A DNA stretch of 38,447 nt, taken from positions 1-38,447 of the forward strand of contig DDSG01000138.1 of assembly GCA_002343325.1 (NCBI GenBank), in the 5' to 3' direction. This DNA is from Phycisphaerales bacterium UBA2396. Lineage in GTDB: Bacteria; Planctomycetota; Phycisphaerae; Phycisphaerales; UBA1924. Of this stretch, positions 15,741-25,420 are shown one piece after another (positions within the stretch are counted from its first letter, which is position 1; every line of letters starts with the position of its first letter). Made by a program: the position numbers and the translations under genes. Below the pieces are notes generated by a model. It was not told the DNA's origin, made no database searches, and was given only the letters and a program-made list of their open reading frames with translations.

Positions 15741-15878
15741 TCGACTCGCCACCCCCGTGCCCCCCTAGGCGAGGCCCAAGGCCCTGCCAACCCTGCCAGC
15801 CGAAGTCCATCCTCCTCCAACGGTTGCCAGACTGGCAGCGGATGGCCCGATGGGGGGAGTCGCGACCCGAACGGGCGT

Positions 15879-15887
15879 TGGTACGAT
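15879..15887 (+). promoter_or_regulatory. Extended -10, leaderless-type promoter of the threonine aldolase gene
   Basis: TGGTACGAT ends 8 bases before ATG 15896. It has the TGn extension, no recognisable -35, and no ribosome site follows. It is almost identical to the element at 29151-29159. Confidence 0.5.
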
Positions 15888-15895
15888 TGGGGCAT

Positions 15896-16945
15896 ATGAC
15901 GATCGACTTCCGCAGCGACACCGTGACCAGACCGACCGCCGCCATGCGCCAGGCGATGGCCAACGCAGAGGTGGGCGACGACGTGCTGGGCGACGACCCG
16001 ACCGTGATCCGCCTGCAGCAGAAAGTGGCGGAAATCCTCGGCAAGCCGGCGGCGGTGTATGTCCCGAGCGGGACGATGGCCAACCAGGCCGCCCTTCGTG
16101 CGCACAGCGAGCCGGGCGATGAAGTGATCGCGCACGAGGGGAGCCACATCATTCATTATGAGACGGGCTCGCCGGCCGCCCTGTCGGGTCTGATGGTTCG
16201 CCCGCTGCCGGGCCCCGGGGGGGTGTTCGAACCCGAGCAGGTGGACGAGGCCGTTCGCCCGCATTCGGCCCACTTCGCCCGCAGCCGGATCCTGCTGATC
16301 GAGAACACGCACAACCGCGGGGGCGGGACGATCTGGCCGCTCGAGACGATCCGCAAGGTGACCGACCGGGCCCGTGCGCACGGGTTGATCTGCCACATGG
16401 ACGGGGCGCGGCTGTGGAACGCGTGCGCGGCGACGGGCGTGAGCCCGGCGGAATACGCCGCCTGCTTCGACACCGTCTCGTGCTGCTTCAGCAAGGGTCT
16501 CGGGGCGCCGGCGGGCTCGGCGGTGGTCGGGTCCCCCGACGTGATCTGGCGCGTGCACCGCTTCCGCAAGATGTTCGGCGGGGCGATGCGTCAGGCGGGC
16601 ATCCTCGCCGCCGCGTGCATCCATGCCCTGGATCACCACCGCGACAGGCTCGTCGAGGACCACGCCAACGCCCGCCGACTCGCCGAGGGGCTGGCCAACA
16701 TCCCCGGCCTGCGCGTTGACCTCGCGGGCGTGCAGACCAACATGGTCTTCTTCGATCTCGATCGCTCGCTGCCGGTCAATGCCGCCGAGTTCTGCAAGCG
16801 GCTCGACGCGGCGGGTGTGCGGATGCTCGCCAACGGGCCGCGTCGCGTGCGGGCGGTCTGCCACCTTGATGTTCAGGCCGCGATGATCCCCAAGGCGATC
16901 GACATCATCGCGCAGTGCGCCGCGTCGGCCGCCAAGGCCGCCTGA
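15896..16945 (+). CDS. ltaE: Low-specificity L-threonine aldolase
   Basis: The 349-residue protein is a PLP-dependent fold-type I enzyme that splits threonine or allo-threonine into glycine and acetaldehyde. Visible features are IDFRSDTVTRPT at the N-terminus, GDDVLGDDPTV (27-37), VPSGTMANQ (56-64), His83 in EGSHI for stacking on the cofactor, DGAR at 169-172 with the cofactor Asp169, and SKGLGAP with the Schiff-base Lys200. All catalytic positions of the family are present and length is normal. The start at 15896 gives the standard N-terminus and lies just behind a -10 box. The gene is followed after 10 bases by a hydrolase gene, forming a two-gene operon. A threonine dehydrogenase occurs at 31176-32267. 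Confidence 0.95.
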   Translation: MTIDFRSDTVTRPTAAMRQAMANAEVGDDVLGDDPTVIRLQQKVAEILGKPAAVYVPSGTMANQAALRAHSEPGDEVIAHEGSHIIHYETGSPAALSGLMVRPLPGPGGVFEPEQVDEAVRPHSAHFARSRILLIENTHNRGGGTIWPLETIRKVTDRARAHGLICHMDGARLWNACAATGVSPAEYAACFDTVSCCFSKGLGAPAGSAVVGSPDVIWRVHRFRKMFGGAMRQAGILAAACIHALDHHRDRLVEDHANARRLAEGLANIPGLRVDLAGVQTNMVFFDLDRSLPVNAAEFCKRLDAAGVRMLANGPRRVRAVCHLDVQAAMIPKAIDIIAQCAASAAKAA

Positions 16946-16955
16946 GGAGCCCTCC

Positions 16956-17990
16956 ATGCCACTCGGCTCGGTGATGATCTCGTCGTGGAACGGCATCCCC
17001 GCGGTGACCCGCGCGGCCGAGCTGCTCGCCGCCGGCTCGGACTCGCTCGACGCGGTCGTCGCCGGGATCCAGCTCGTCGAGGACGACCCCGAGGAACTGA
17101 GCGTGGGCTTCGGCGGGCTGCCGAACGAGGACGGGGTGGTCGAGCTCGACGCCGCCGTCATGGACGGTCGCCTGCACAGGGCCGGCGCGGTGGCGGGGGT
17201 GCGGGGCTTCCGCCACGCGGCAAGGCTCGCGCTCGAAGTGCTCCGCCGCACCGACCACTCGCTGCTGGTTGGCGAGGGTGCGTCCAAGTTCGCCCGGGCG
17301 CTGGGATTTCCCGAGGAATGCCTGCTGACCCCAAAAGCCAGACAGGCCTGGCTCGACTGGAAGGCCTCGCTCTCGACACGCGACGGATGGCTCGGTCCCG
17401 ATGAACTCGGCGGGACCGCGGGCAGCGCGTTCGGCCAATCCCTCTGGGCGGGCAACACGGACCCGTCGAAGAACTCGCCACTCCCGCCCTCACCCGGCGA
17501 TTCCCGCACGGCGAGCACGATCCCGCACACGTACGGCACGATCCACCTGTCCTGCCTCGACACCCGGGGCGACCTCGTCAGCGTCACCAGCACGAGCGGG
17601 TTGTCGTACAAGATTGCGGGGCGAGTCGGCGATTCACCGATCGTCGGGGCGGGGCTCTACACCGACAACGCCGTCGGCAGCGCGGGGGCGACCGGGCGTG
17701 GCGAGGCGACGCTACAGACCTGTGCCGCGCACACCGCCGTCCTTCGCATGGAAGCCGGGGACGACCCAACCCAGGCCTGCCTCCATGCCCTCAAGAAAAT
17801 CGCCGCCTCGACGCGCGAACGCCGGCTCATCTCGCCCGAGGGGCGCCCCCACTTCAACGTGACGATGTACGCCCTGCGAAAGGACGGCGTGACCGGTTCG
17901 GCGTCGATGCACGAGGGGTACGAGCACGTGGTGTGGCAGGACGGCCGAGCGGAAGCCCGCCGAAGCGCGTTCCTCTTTCCCCGTGCATAG
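16956..17990 (+). CDS. Isoaspartyl peptidase / glycosylasparaginase-family N-terminal nucleophile hydrolase
   Basis: The 344-residue protein matches the asparaginase-2 family. These precursors cut themselves before a Thr, which becomes the nucleophile. Here the likely scissile bond is Gly194-Thr195 (YGTIHLSCLD). Further hallmarks are TSTSG (211-215), GRVGDSPIVGAGLYTDN (222-238) with the substrate-binding Arg223 and Asp226, and ATGRGEA (245-251). The substrate may be asparagine, isoaspartyl dipeptides or GlcNAc-Asn; GRVGDSP favours the glycosylasparaginase branch. There is no signal peptide, so it is probably cytoplasmic. GAGGAG lies 7 bases before the ATG, and the gene follows the threonine aldolase directly, suggesting joint amino-acid salvage. 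The alpha-chain linker at 165-190 is low in complexity. Confidence 0.88.
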   Translation: MPLGSVMISSWNGIPAVTRAAELLAAGSDSLDAVVAGIQLVEDDPEELSVGFGGLPNEDGVVELDAAVMDGRLHRAGAVAGVRGFRHAARLALEVLRRTDHSLLVGEGASKFARALGFPEECLLTPKARQAWLDWKASLSTRDGWLGPDELGGTAGSAFGQSLWAGNTDPSKNSPLPPSPGDSRTASTIPHTYGTIHLSCLDTRGDLVSVTSTSGLSYKIAGRVGDSPIVGAGLYTDNAVGSAGATGRGEATLQTCAAHTAVLRMEAGDDPTQACLHALKKIAASTRERRLISPEGRPHFNVTMYALRKDGVTGSASMHEGYEHVVWQDGRAEARRSAFLFPRA

Positions 17991-18081
17991 AGCACCGCAC
18001 ACCGGATGGGACGTCCGAGAATCGTGCCTCCACACCGGTCGCGAGCAGCAGCCTGTTGAAATGTCCCGGGCGGAACGGCGA

Positions 18082-18087
18082 TACTGT
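18082..18087 (+). promoter_or_regulatory. -10 element of the dockerin-protein gene
   Basis: TACTGT lies 37 bases before ATG 18125. In contrast to the leaderless group, a GGAG ribosome site (18114-18117) is included in the resulting leader. Confidence 0.35.
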
Positions 18088-18124
18088 CCGTCTCACTCAG
18101 TTGGCAAGCCCACGGAGATTTCGC

Positions 18125-18895
18125 ATGAAGGCCGTCGCTGTGGCGATTTCGGTGCTCGCAGGCTCTCACGCCGCCCTCGCTCAGTCGCCCCTGCAATCGT
18201 ACTTCGACGCTTCGCGAGAGGGGTGGGCCGTGGAGACGAGAACGAACCCCACGGGTTCATTCTCGCTCGTGCAGACGTACACGCCTGATTTCGTCGCCTC
18301 GGGCGGTGCCGAGGGCGGCTACATCGAGGAGCTGGACCCGGACTCGAACTGGTCTTTCTTCAGCGCCCCCAGCGCCTGGGGTGGAGATCGGTCCGCCTTT
18401 GCCGGCAAGCGCCTGGAGTTCCGAGTGCGAACCGACACCCTGAACTACCCGGATGGGCGATTGGTCGTGCTGATCGGCAACGGCGGTCAGCGGGTGTCCC
18501 ACGCGACGGCGCTGCCGCCGGTCAACGAGTGGACTTTCCGTTCGATCCCGCTCACGGCGGGACAATGGACAATCGGGTCCTCCGGCACGGGCACACAGGC
18601 GACGCAAGCTCAGATCAACGCGGTCCTGGGCTCGCTCGAGCGTCTTCTGATCGGGCTCGAGTACGGCGGGGACCAGCTCGAAGAGCGTGTCGGCCTCGAT
18701 TCCGTCGTGTTCGGCGTCTGCCCAGGTGACTTTGACCGAGACGGGTTCGTTGACTTCTTCGACTTTGACGCCTTCGTCGGTTGTTTCGAGGGCGGCGCAT
18801 GCCCACCCGGACAGTCCGCCGACTTTGACGGCGACGGGTTTGTCGACTTCTTCGACTTCGACGCCTTTGCTGCCGCCTTCGAACGAGGCTGCTGA
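18125..18895 (+). CDS. Secreted laminin-B-like protein with a C-terminal GC-type dockerin
   Basis: The 256-residue protein has a signal peptide (1-20, cleaved after ALAQ). A beta-rich domain follows (about 24-195) that resembles the laminin B / domain IV fold: FDASREGWAV at the start, FFSAPSAWGGDRSAFAGKRL in the middle and GLEYGGDQLEERVGLDSVVF near the end. Residues 199-256 are two calcium-loop repeats (PGDFDRDGFVDFFDFDAF and ADFDGDGFVDFFDFDAF), ending in GC. This tail is common in planctomycete extracellular proteins. It is called GC-type dockerin and is thought to act in anchoring or sorting. GGAG lies 7 bases before the start. The gene converges on phoH with a single base between the stop codons. 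Its ligand is unknown. Confidence 0.85.
   Translation: MKAVAVAISVLAGSHAALAQSPLQSYFDASREGWAVETRTNPTGSFSLVQTYTPDFVASGGAEGGYIEELDPDSNWSFFSAPSAWGGDRSAFAGKRLEFRVRTDTLNYPDGRLVVLIGNGGQRVSHATALPPVNEWTFRSIPLTAGQWTIGSSGTGTQATQAQINAVLGSLERLLIGLEYGGDQLEERVGLDSVVFGVCPGDFDRDGFVDFFDFDAFVGCFEGGACPPGQSADFDGDGFVDFFDFDAFAAAFERGC
18728..18868. repeat. Direct repeat encoding the paired dockerin calcium loops
   Basis: Two nearly identical units of about 48 bases (18728-18775 and 18821-18868) encode DFDxDGFVDFFDFDAF. Their DNA identity is high, differing mostly at third positions, which suggests a duplication kept by selection on the protein. Confidence 0.75.
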
Positions 18896-18896
18896 A

Positions 18897-20447
18897 CTAC
18901 AGCCGGGCCGCCGCGATGCTCGCCAGTTCGCTGCGTTCGCTCTTGGACAGAGTGACGTGCCCCGCCAGGGCCACGCCCTTCATGCGTTCGACCGCGTACG
19001 ACAGCCCGTTGGACGAGCTGTCCAGGTACGGATTGTCGATCTGCTGGATGTCGCCCGTCAGGATGAGCTTGGTGCCCTCGCCCACGCGGCTCACGATCGT
19101 CTTGACCTCGTGAGGCGTCAGGTTCTGCGCCTCGTCCACGATCATGAACTGGTGCGGGATGCTCCGCCCGCGGATGTACGTCAGCGGCTCAAGCACCAAC
19201 TTCCCGTCGGCCATCAGCTTCTGGATGCGCTGCTCGGCCGTGTGGCTGTCGGCGTGCCCCGAATTCGCCCCGCGCGTCGACATCAGGTATGTCAGGTTGT
19301 CGAAAATCGGCTGCATCCACGCGGTCAGCTTCTCGTCCTTGTCGCCCGGCAGGTACCCGATGTCCCGTCCCAGCGGCATGATCGGGCGGGCGACCAGCAG
19401 CTTCTCGTAGCGCTCCTCGCTGAACACCTTCGCCATACCGGCCGCGATCGCGACCAGCGTCTTGCCCGTGCCCGCGGACCCAAGCAACGTCACGAACTTG
19501 ATTTCGTCGTCCATCAGCAGATCGAGCGCCATCGTCTGCTGGCTGTTGCGGGCGATGATCCCAAAGACCGGCTTGCGCAGGTTCGTGACGGGGATCACGT
19601 GGTCCGTATCCGCCAGGCGACGCCCGAGCCCCGTGTGCCCGGCATCGTCCTTGTCGCGGAAGTACACGAACTGGTTGGCGATGACCTCGTCATCGTGCCC
19701 GCTCTCGGCCAGCAGCGGGCGGAGCTTGCCCATCGCCAGCATGCGGTCGCGGTACATCTCGTCGATCACCGACCGCGGCGATTCGACCGTGACACACCCG
19801 GTGTACAGGCGGTCGGCGTCGACCTTTTGATTCTCGAAGTCCTCGGTGTGGATCCCAAGCGAATCGCTCTTGATGCGGGCGGCCAGGTCCTTGCTGACAA
19901 ACGTCACGTCCGACCCGCGGCACTTGAGGTGCCACGCGACGGCGATGATCCGGTTGTCGGGCGACTCCTCGACCAGGGCGGCGGGGCGCTCGTACTCCTC
20001 GACGTCGATGCGCACCGTGCCGGTCTTTCCCTCGGGCCCGAGCTTGGCCGCCGCGCCGACGCGCGGGCTGTGCTCGCCCCAGTTGACGCCTTCCGTGAGG
20101 CTGCCCTTGTTGCGGAGCCAGTCGAGATGGCGGATGCACTCCCGGGCGTTTCGGCCCAGGTCGTCGTCCTTCCGCTTCATCTTGTCGAGTTCTTCGATGA
20201 CCGCGAAGGGGATCACCAGGTTGTGCTCGGCGAAGACGAACAACGCCGCCGGGTTGTGCAGCACGACGTTGGTGTCGATCACGAAGGTGCGCACACCGGT
20301 CGCCACCCGGCGTCGCCCCGCCTTCCCGCGCACCGCCGCGCGGGCCGTCTTCTTTTCGCCGCTCATGGTTGTTCCGCCCGGCGGGGGAGCATCCCCGCTC
20401 TCAAAGGCCACGGAGCCGTCCTCGTCCCGCGGATCACGGATGGGCAT
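18897..20447 (-). CDS. phoH: PIN-PhoH fusion ATPase (PhoH2/YlaK type)
   Basis: The 516-residue protein joins a PIN RNase domain (about 52-210) to a PhoH ATPase domain (about 290-510). The PIN part shows FVIDTNVVLHNP with the acidic Asp58, IPFAVIEELDKMK with Glu86 and a TFVSKD segment with Asp187. The PhoH part has the Walker A GSAGTGKT (323-330), ARPIMPLGRDIGYLPGDK and the Walker B FMIVDEAQN. Such fusions are described as sequence-specific RNA helicase/RNases, often linked to stress or toxin-antitoxin behaviour. No antitoxin-like partner is adjacent. Residues 1-48 are a charged, disordered leader; ATG 20447 follows a TATGCT box by six bases. An internal start at Met28 (MSGEKK) is possible. 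Confidence 0.93.
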   Translation of the reverse strand: MPIRDPRDEDGSVAFESGDAPPPGGTTMSGEKKTARAAVRGKAGRRRVATGVRTFVIDTNVVLHNPAALFVFAEHNLVIPFAVIEELDKMKRKDDDLGRNARECIRHLDWLRNKGSLTEGVNWGEHSPRVGAAAKLGPEGKTGTVRIDVEEYERPAALVEESPDNRIIAVAWHLKCRGSDVTFVSKDLAARIKSDSLGIHTEDFENQKVDADRLYTGCVTVESPRSVIDEMYRDRMLAMGKLRPLLAESGHDDEVIANQFVYFRDKDDAGHTGLGRRLADTDHVIPVTNLRKPVFGIIARNSQQTMALDLLMDDEIKFVTLLGSAGTGKTLVAIAAGMAKVFSEERYEKLLVARPIMPLGRDIGYLPGDKDEKLTAWMQPIFDNLTYLMSTRGANSGHADSHTAEQRIQKLMADGKLVLEPLTYIRGRSIPHQFMIVDEAQNLTPHEVKTIVSRVGEGTKLILTGDIQQIDNPYLDSSSNGLSYAVERMKGVALAGHVTLSKSERSELASIAAARL

Positions 20448-20453
20448 GCGTCG

Positions 20454-20462
20454 AGCATACCA
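20454..20462 (-). promoter_or_regulatory. Extended -10, leaderless-type promoter of phoH
   Basis: On the minus strand TGGTATGCT ends six bases before ATG 20447, with no ribosome site between. The TGn extension is present. Confidence 0.5.
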
Positions 20463-20530
20463 GTTCTCCGTGTGTTGCCGCGTCGCTTGCGATCGGTCTC
20501 AGGCATCCTGCCCCGTCTTTCACGCAGACT

Positions 20531-21364
20531 TCACACCGCGGGAGACGCCCCTTCCGAAGCAGGGGCGGGCTCTTCGCCGGCCGCGCTCTTCGCGCGGTCG
20601 GGGAAGGCCGTGTACTCCATCTCGACAATCCATTCCTCGAGCGGAACATGCCGGAGGAGGTCGAACCGAAGTTCCTTCCCTCCGTGCCGAGCATGCCCGG
20701 GCTTGACCTTGACGAACATCAGGAACTTGTCCCACTTGCGGCGATCGAAGTCCTCGCACTCGCCGACCGACAGCGTGGAACCATCGGGCAGGCCCAGCGT
20801 CTTGGTCGCGCTGTCGTACGTGTACTTCACCCGCGACACAAGCCCCACCAGCCCCAGCATCCACAGCCCGACGAGCAAGCCCACCGCGAAAATCACCCAC
20901 TGCACCGGGATGTCGTACCACGACAGCGTCTTGGGGACCCGCGGCTGCCCGTTGGGGCCCGTGAACTCCTGGCGGAGCGTCTCGAGCTCGTCCGTCGGAT
21001 TGCCCACCGCGGTGTACTCCGGCGTCAGCCTTCCCACGATCGTCAGCGATTCGAGCCACGCCTTCTTCTTCGCATCAACCGGCTTGAGGTTCTCGGGAGC
21101 CGTCTTGCGCAGCTGATCAAACGCGGCGACCGGGTCGGCAATGCTCGGGTTCGACCATGGCGCCGACTGCCCGCCCTCATTGGCCCGCTTGGCTTCCTGC
21201 AGGTACTCCCACTTGAGGTAGTCCGCCGCGCGGATCCCCCGCTGCGGGTAGACGTACACCGCGTCGATGTACCCCCAGATCCCAAAACCGATGAACAGCA
21301 CGGCGATCGCCAGCATCTTGATCGTCCACGTGCGGTTGAGCGATGTTGTCTGCGTCCCTGCCAT
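20531..21364 (-). CDS. Two-helix membrane protein of unknown function
   Basis: I do not recognise the family. The 277-residue product has two membrane helices (about 16-37 and 153-176). They enclose a 115-residue loop (38-152) rich in Lys, Glu and Pro, probably periplasmic by its position. The C-terminal domain (180-255) is soluble and beta-like: YTYDSATKTLGLPDGSTLSV, then FDRRKWDKF and LRHVPLEEWIVEME. This last part recalls PH-like domains of bacterial membrane proteins, but the match is loose. The tail is Ala/Glu/Pro-rich. ATG 21364 is preferred because a TACACT box lies eight bases upstream; the frame stays open further upstream to 21406. The gene is followed 83 bases later by phoH on the same strand. 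Confidence 0.7.
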   Translation of the reverse strand: MAGTQTTSLNRTWTIKMLAIAVLFIGFGIWGYIDAVYVYPQRGIRAADYLKWEYLQEAKRANEGGQSAPWSNPSIADPVAAFDQLRKTAPENLKPVDAKKKAWLESLTIVGRLTPEYTAVGNPTDELETLRQEFTGPNGQPRVPKTLSWYDIPVQWVIFAVGLLVGLWMLGLVGLVSRVKYTYDSATKTLGLPDGSTLSVGECEDFDRRKWDKFLMFVKVKPGHARHGGKELRFDLLRHVPLEEWIVEMEYTAFPDRAKSAAGEEPAPASEGASPAV

Positions 21365-21372
21365 AGTCGTGG

Positions 21373-21378
21373 AGTGTA
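21373..21378 (-). promoter_or_regulatory. Leaderless-type -10 element
   Basis: On the minus strand TACACT lies eight bases before ATG 21364 and no Shine-Dalgarno sequence is present. It fixes the preferred start of the two-helix membrane protein. Confidence 0.45.
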
Positions 21379-21430
21379 CGGCTTTTCGTCCGGGTGGTTC
21401 GGGCAATCCCCGGGGTGGGTTCGACCTGGG

Positions 21431-21670
21431 TTATTCACCCCTGCCCAGCACCCGGCGCAACGCCGCACTCCACCATCGGCCCGCGGTCCGACGCCCATGA
21501 GGGCTGGCCATGAGCCAATCCCACCCTCCGGCGTTGACCGCCCGGATCGGGATGCGGGGGAACTTCTTTCCGGACCCCATCGCCCAGGTCAGCCACTGCG
21601 AGTGCTCGCGACGCATCCTCGCGCCCGGATCCTCGACGTCCTGCCCGCCGCTGTTGAGGAACTGGATCAT
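21431..21670 (-). CDS. Small basic protein of unknown function
   Basis: The 79-residue product is Arg/Trp/Gly-rich (MIQFLNSGGQDVEDPGARM at the start, GGWDWLMASPHGRR later) and has no recognisable domain. It occupies the only sizeable gap between the two-helix protein and the ABC-F gene. A TAGACT box nine bases before its ATG gives it the same leaderless arrangement as neighbouring genes, which is the main reason for reporting it. Its basic, aromatic character could suit nucleic-acid or ribosome contact, but that is a guess. It could also be a chance frame in GC-rich DNA. Confidence 0.45.
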   Translation of the reverse strand: MIQFLNSGGQDVEDPGARMRREHSQWLTWAMGSGKKFPRIPIRAVNAGGWDWLMASPHGRRTAGRWWSAALRRVLGRGE

Positions 21671-21679
21671 GCCTGAAGG

Positions 21680-21685
21680 AGTCTA
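21680..21685 (-). promoter_or_regulatory. Leaderless-type -10 element of the small basic protein gene
   Basis: On the minus strand TAGACT lies nine bases before ATG 21670, with no ribosome site. Confidence 0.35.
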
Positions 21686-21729
21686 CCGCCCCGGCCCGCC
21701 GCGCCAAGCCCCGCGGGAATGCCCGCGCG

Positions 21730-23730
<2,001 letters not shown>

Positions 23731-23742
23731 AGGGAGGTCGCG

Positions 23743-23748
23743 ATTGTA
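23743..23748 (-). promoter_or_regulatory. -10 element of the ABC-F gene
   Basis: On the minus strand TACAAT lies 12 bases before ATG 23730, giving a leader of only about five bases. It is part of a compact divergent promoter region shared with the S41 peptidase gene. Confidence 0.45.
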
Positions 23749-23797
23749 GAGATGCCGGATTGATGGAGCGGGGCGAAACACTGGGTCGAGATGCCGG

Positions 23798-23803
23798 TAC
23801 AGT
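23798..23803 (+). promoter_or_regulatory. -10 element of the S41 peptidase gene
   Basis: TACAGT lies 38 bases before ATG 23842 and a GGAG ribosome site follows in the leader. An ATG at 23791 sits upstream of this box and is therefore unlikely to be the start. Confidence 0.4.
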
Positions 23804-23841
23804 CGCACGCTTGGAATGACCCAACCCAACGTGGAGCCTGC

Positions 23842-25320
23842 ATGAAAGCCAGACTGATGAAGCGTTGCGTCGCCCGCCTCGCCGCTGCCGTTCTGTTGTC
23901 GATGTCCGCCGCGACGATGAGCGCGTGCTCGACATCGGAGAAGCCCGCTGCGGCGGCGCTCACGCCCGAGCAGCAGAAGCTGAACGTGGATTCGTTCGAC
24001 CAGGTCTGGACGACGATCCGCGATCGGCACTTTGACGCCACGCTCGGCGGGCTGGATTGGAACGCGCTGCGGGACGAACTTCGCCCGAAGGTGGCCTCCG
24101 CGACGACGCAGAGCGAAGCGCGGGGGCACATCTCGGACCTGATTGATCGCCTGGGGCAATCGCACTTTGGGATCATCCCCGCGGCGGCGTACGAGGACGT
24201 CGCGGGGCGGCCGACCGATGCCGATCCATCCGAAAGCAAGGCAAGCGCCGACACGTCCAACGGGAACGAAGCGGGCGGGAGCAAGCCCGCGGGCGACAAG
24301 GCGGCCGCACCCGAGTCCGGCTCGCGCGAAAGCGGCTGGTCGGGGCTGTGGGTCCGGGCTGTGGAAGGGGATGTGCTGGTCACCCACGTGGTGAAGGGGT
24401 CTCCGGCCGAGTCGGCGGGGATCCGTGCGGGGCATCTTGTTCGGAGCGTCAACGGGCGCGACCTTCGGGCGATGCTCACGCGGGTGGGCGAGGCGTACGC
24501 GGGCAAAGAGGCCGCTCAGAGCACGTTGTCCTTCGCGGCCCAATCGGCGTTGTCAGGGAGCGCGGGCGAGCGTCTCTCGCTCGGTGTCGTTGACGAGCGC
24601 GACGCCGAGCGCACCATCGAGTTGGTGCTGGCCAAGCCCGCGGGCAAGGCGACGACGCTGGGGAGCCTGCCGACGATTTTCGTCGAGTTCGAAAGCCGAC
24701 GGATCACGCGCCCGGACGGGTCGCAGATCGGCTACGTCTGGTTCAGTTCGTTCCTCGATCCCGAGAACCTGATGGCGCAGATCAGTTCGGCGCTGCGGTC
24801 GTTCCGCGACTGCCAGGGCGTGATCATCGACATGCGGGGCAACATCGGTGGGCTCGGGGCGATGGCGATGGGCGTGGGCAGCTTCTTCGTCACACAGCCG
24901 GCGACGCTCGGAGAGATGCAGTCCCGCAACGGCTCGATCCGCTTCGTCGTCAACCCACGGTCCAATCCGCTGCAGACCCCGCTGGCGGTGCTGATCGACG
25001 AGTGCTCGGTCTCGACGGCGGAGATCTTTGCCGGCGGCATGCGGGACATCGGTCGGGCGAAGCTCTTCGGCGTGCGCACGGCCGCGGCGGCCCTGCCCTC
25101 CACCGTCGAACGCCTACCCAACGGCGACGGGTTCCAGTACGCCTTCGCGAACTACATCTCCGCCAGCGGGCTCGTGCTGGAGGGCAACGGCGTGCCCCCG
25201 GACGTCGCGGCGGCCCCCAGCCGGGCCGATCTGCTGGCCGGGCGGGATTCGGCGATCGAGGCCGCGGCGGCGTGGATCGGCTCGGGCGGGCAACTCCCGG
25301 CGCGTGCGCCGGTTCAATAA
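23842..25320 (+). CDS. S41 family peptidase lipoprotein with PDZ domain
   Basis: The 492-residue protein has a lipoprotein signal with Cys29 (TMSAC) and an N-terminal S41 helical domain (45-115) including LGQSHFGI with His108. A Glu/Ser/Gly-rich linker (120-165), a PDZ domain (about 168-265, KGSPAESAGIRAGHLVRSVNG) and the peptidase core (275-460) follow. The core has VIIDMRGNIGG, DECSVSTAEIFAGGMRD with the likely nucleophile Ser389, and LEGNGVPPDV with Glu447. The Lys of the CtpA/Prc Ser-Lys dyad (TFGKG) is replaced by Ala (RTAAAAL), so this belongs to the tricorn/IRBP-like branch that uses a Ser-His-Glu arrangement. It should be anchored in a membrane facing the periplasm. GGAG lies six bases before the ATG. 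Confidence 0.87.
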   Translation: MKARLMKRCVARLAAAVLLSMSAATMSACSTSEKPAAAALTPEQQKLNVDSFDQVWTTIRDRHFDATLGGLDWNALRDELRPKVASATTQSEARGHISDLIDRLGQSHFGIIPAAAYEDVAGRPTDADPSESKASADTSNGNEAGGSKPAGDKAAAPESGSRESGWSGLWVRAVEGDVLVTHVVKGSPAESAGIRAGHLVRSVNGRDLRAMLTRVGEAYAGKEAAQSTLSFAAQSALSGSAGERLSLGVVDERDAERTIELVLAKPAGKATTLGSLPTIFVEFESRRITRPDGSQIGYVWFSSFLDPENLMAQISSALRSFRDCQGVIIDMRGNIGGLGAMAMGVGSFFVTQPATLGEMQSRNGSIRFVVNPRSNPLQTPLAVLIDECSVSTAEIFAGGMRDIGRAKLFGVRTAAAALPSTVERLPNGDGFQYAFANYISASGLVLEGNGVPPDVAAAPSRADLLAGRDSAIEAAAAWIGSGGQLPARAPVQ

Positions 25321-25420
25321 CAGCTTCGACCGAAACAGACTGCGAATAATCACGCGGGCGGCGGCGAAGGGCCGACGACCCACCTTGAACAGGAATCAAC
25401 CCTCCACGGAGCATCGCCTC

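Noticed and set aside
15675..15752. Longer N-terminus for the small heat-shock protein
   Set aside because: It would overlap the sigma-54 element and adds Arg-rich sequence with no counterpart in the family. AAGGAGGA before ATG 15674 settles the start.
18897..20447. Toxin-antitoxin module around the PIN-PhoH gene
   Set aside because: Some PhoH2 proteins have a small antitoxin gene upstream. Here the upstream gene is a 277-residue membrane protein with its own promoter, so there is no support for it.
23731..24543. N-terminal extension of the ABC-F protein
   Set aside because: The frame is open but runs through the promoter region and across the S41 peptidase gene. The standard ABC-F N-terminus begins at 23730, directly behind a -10 box.
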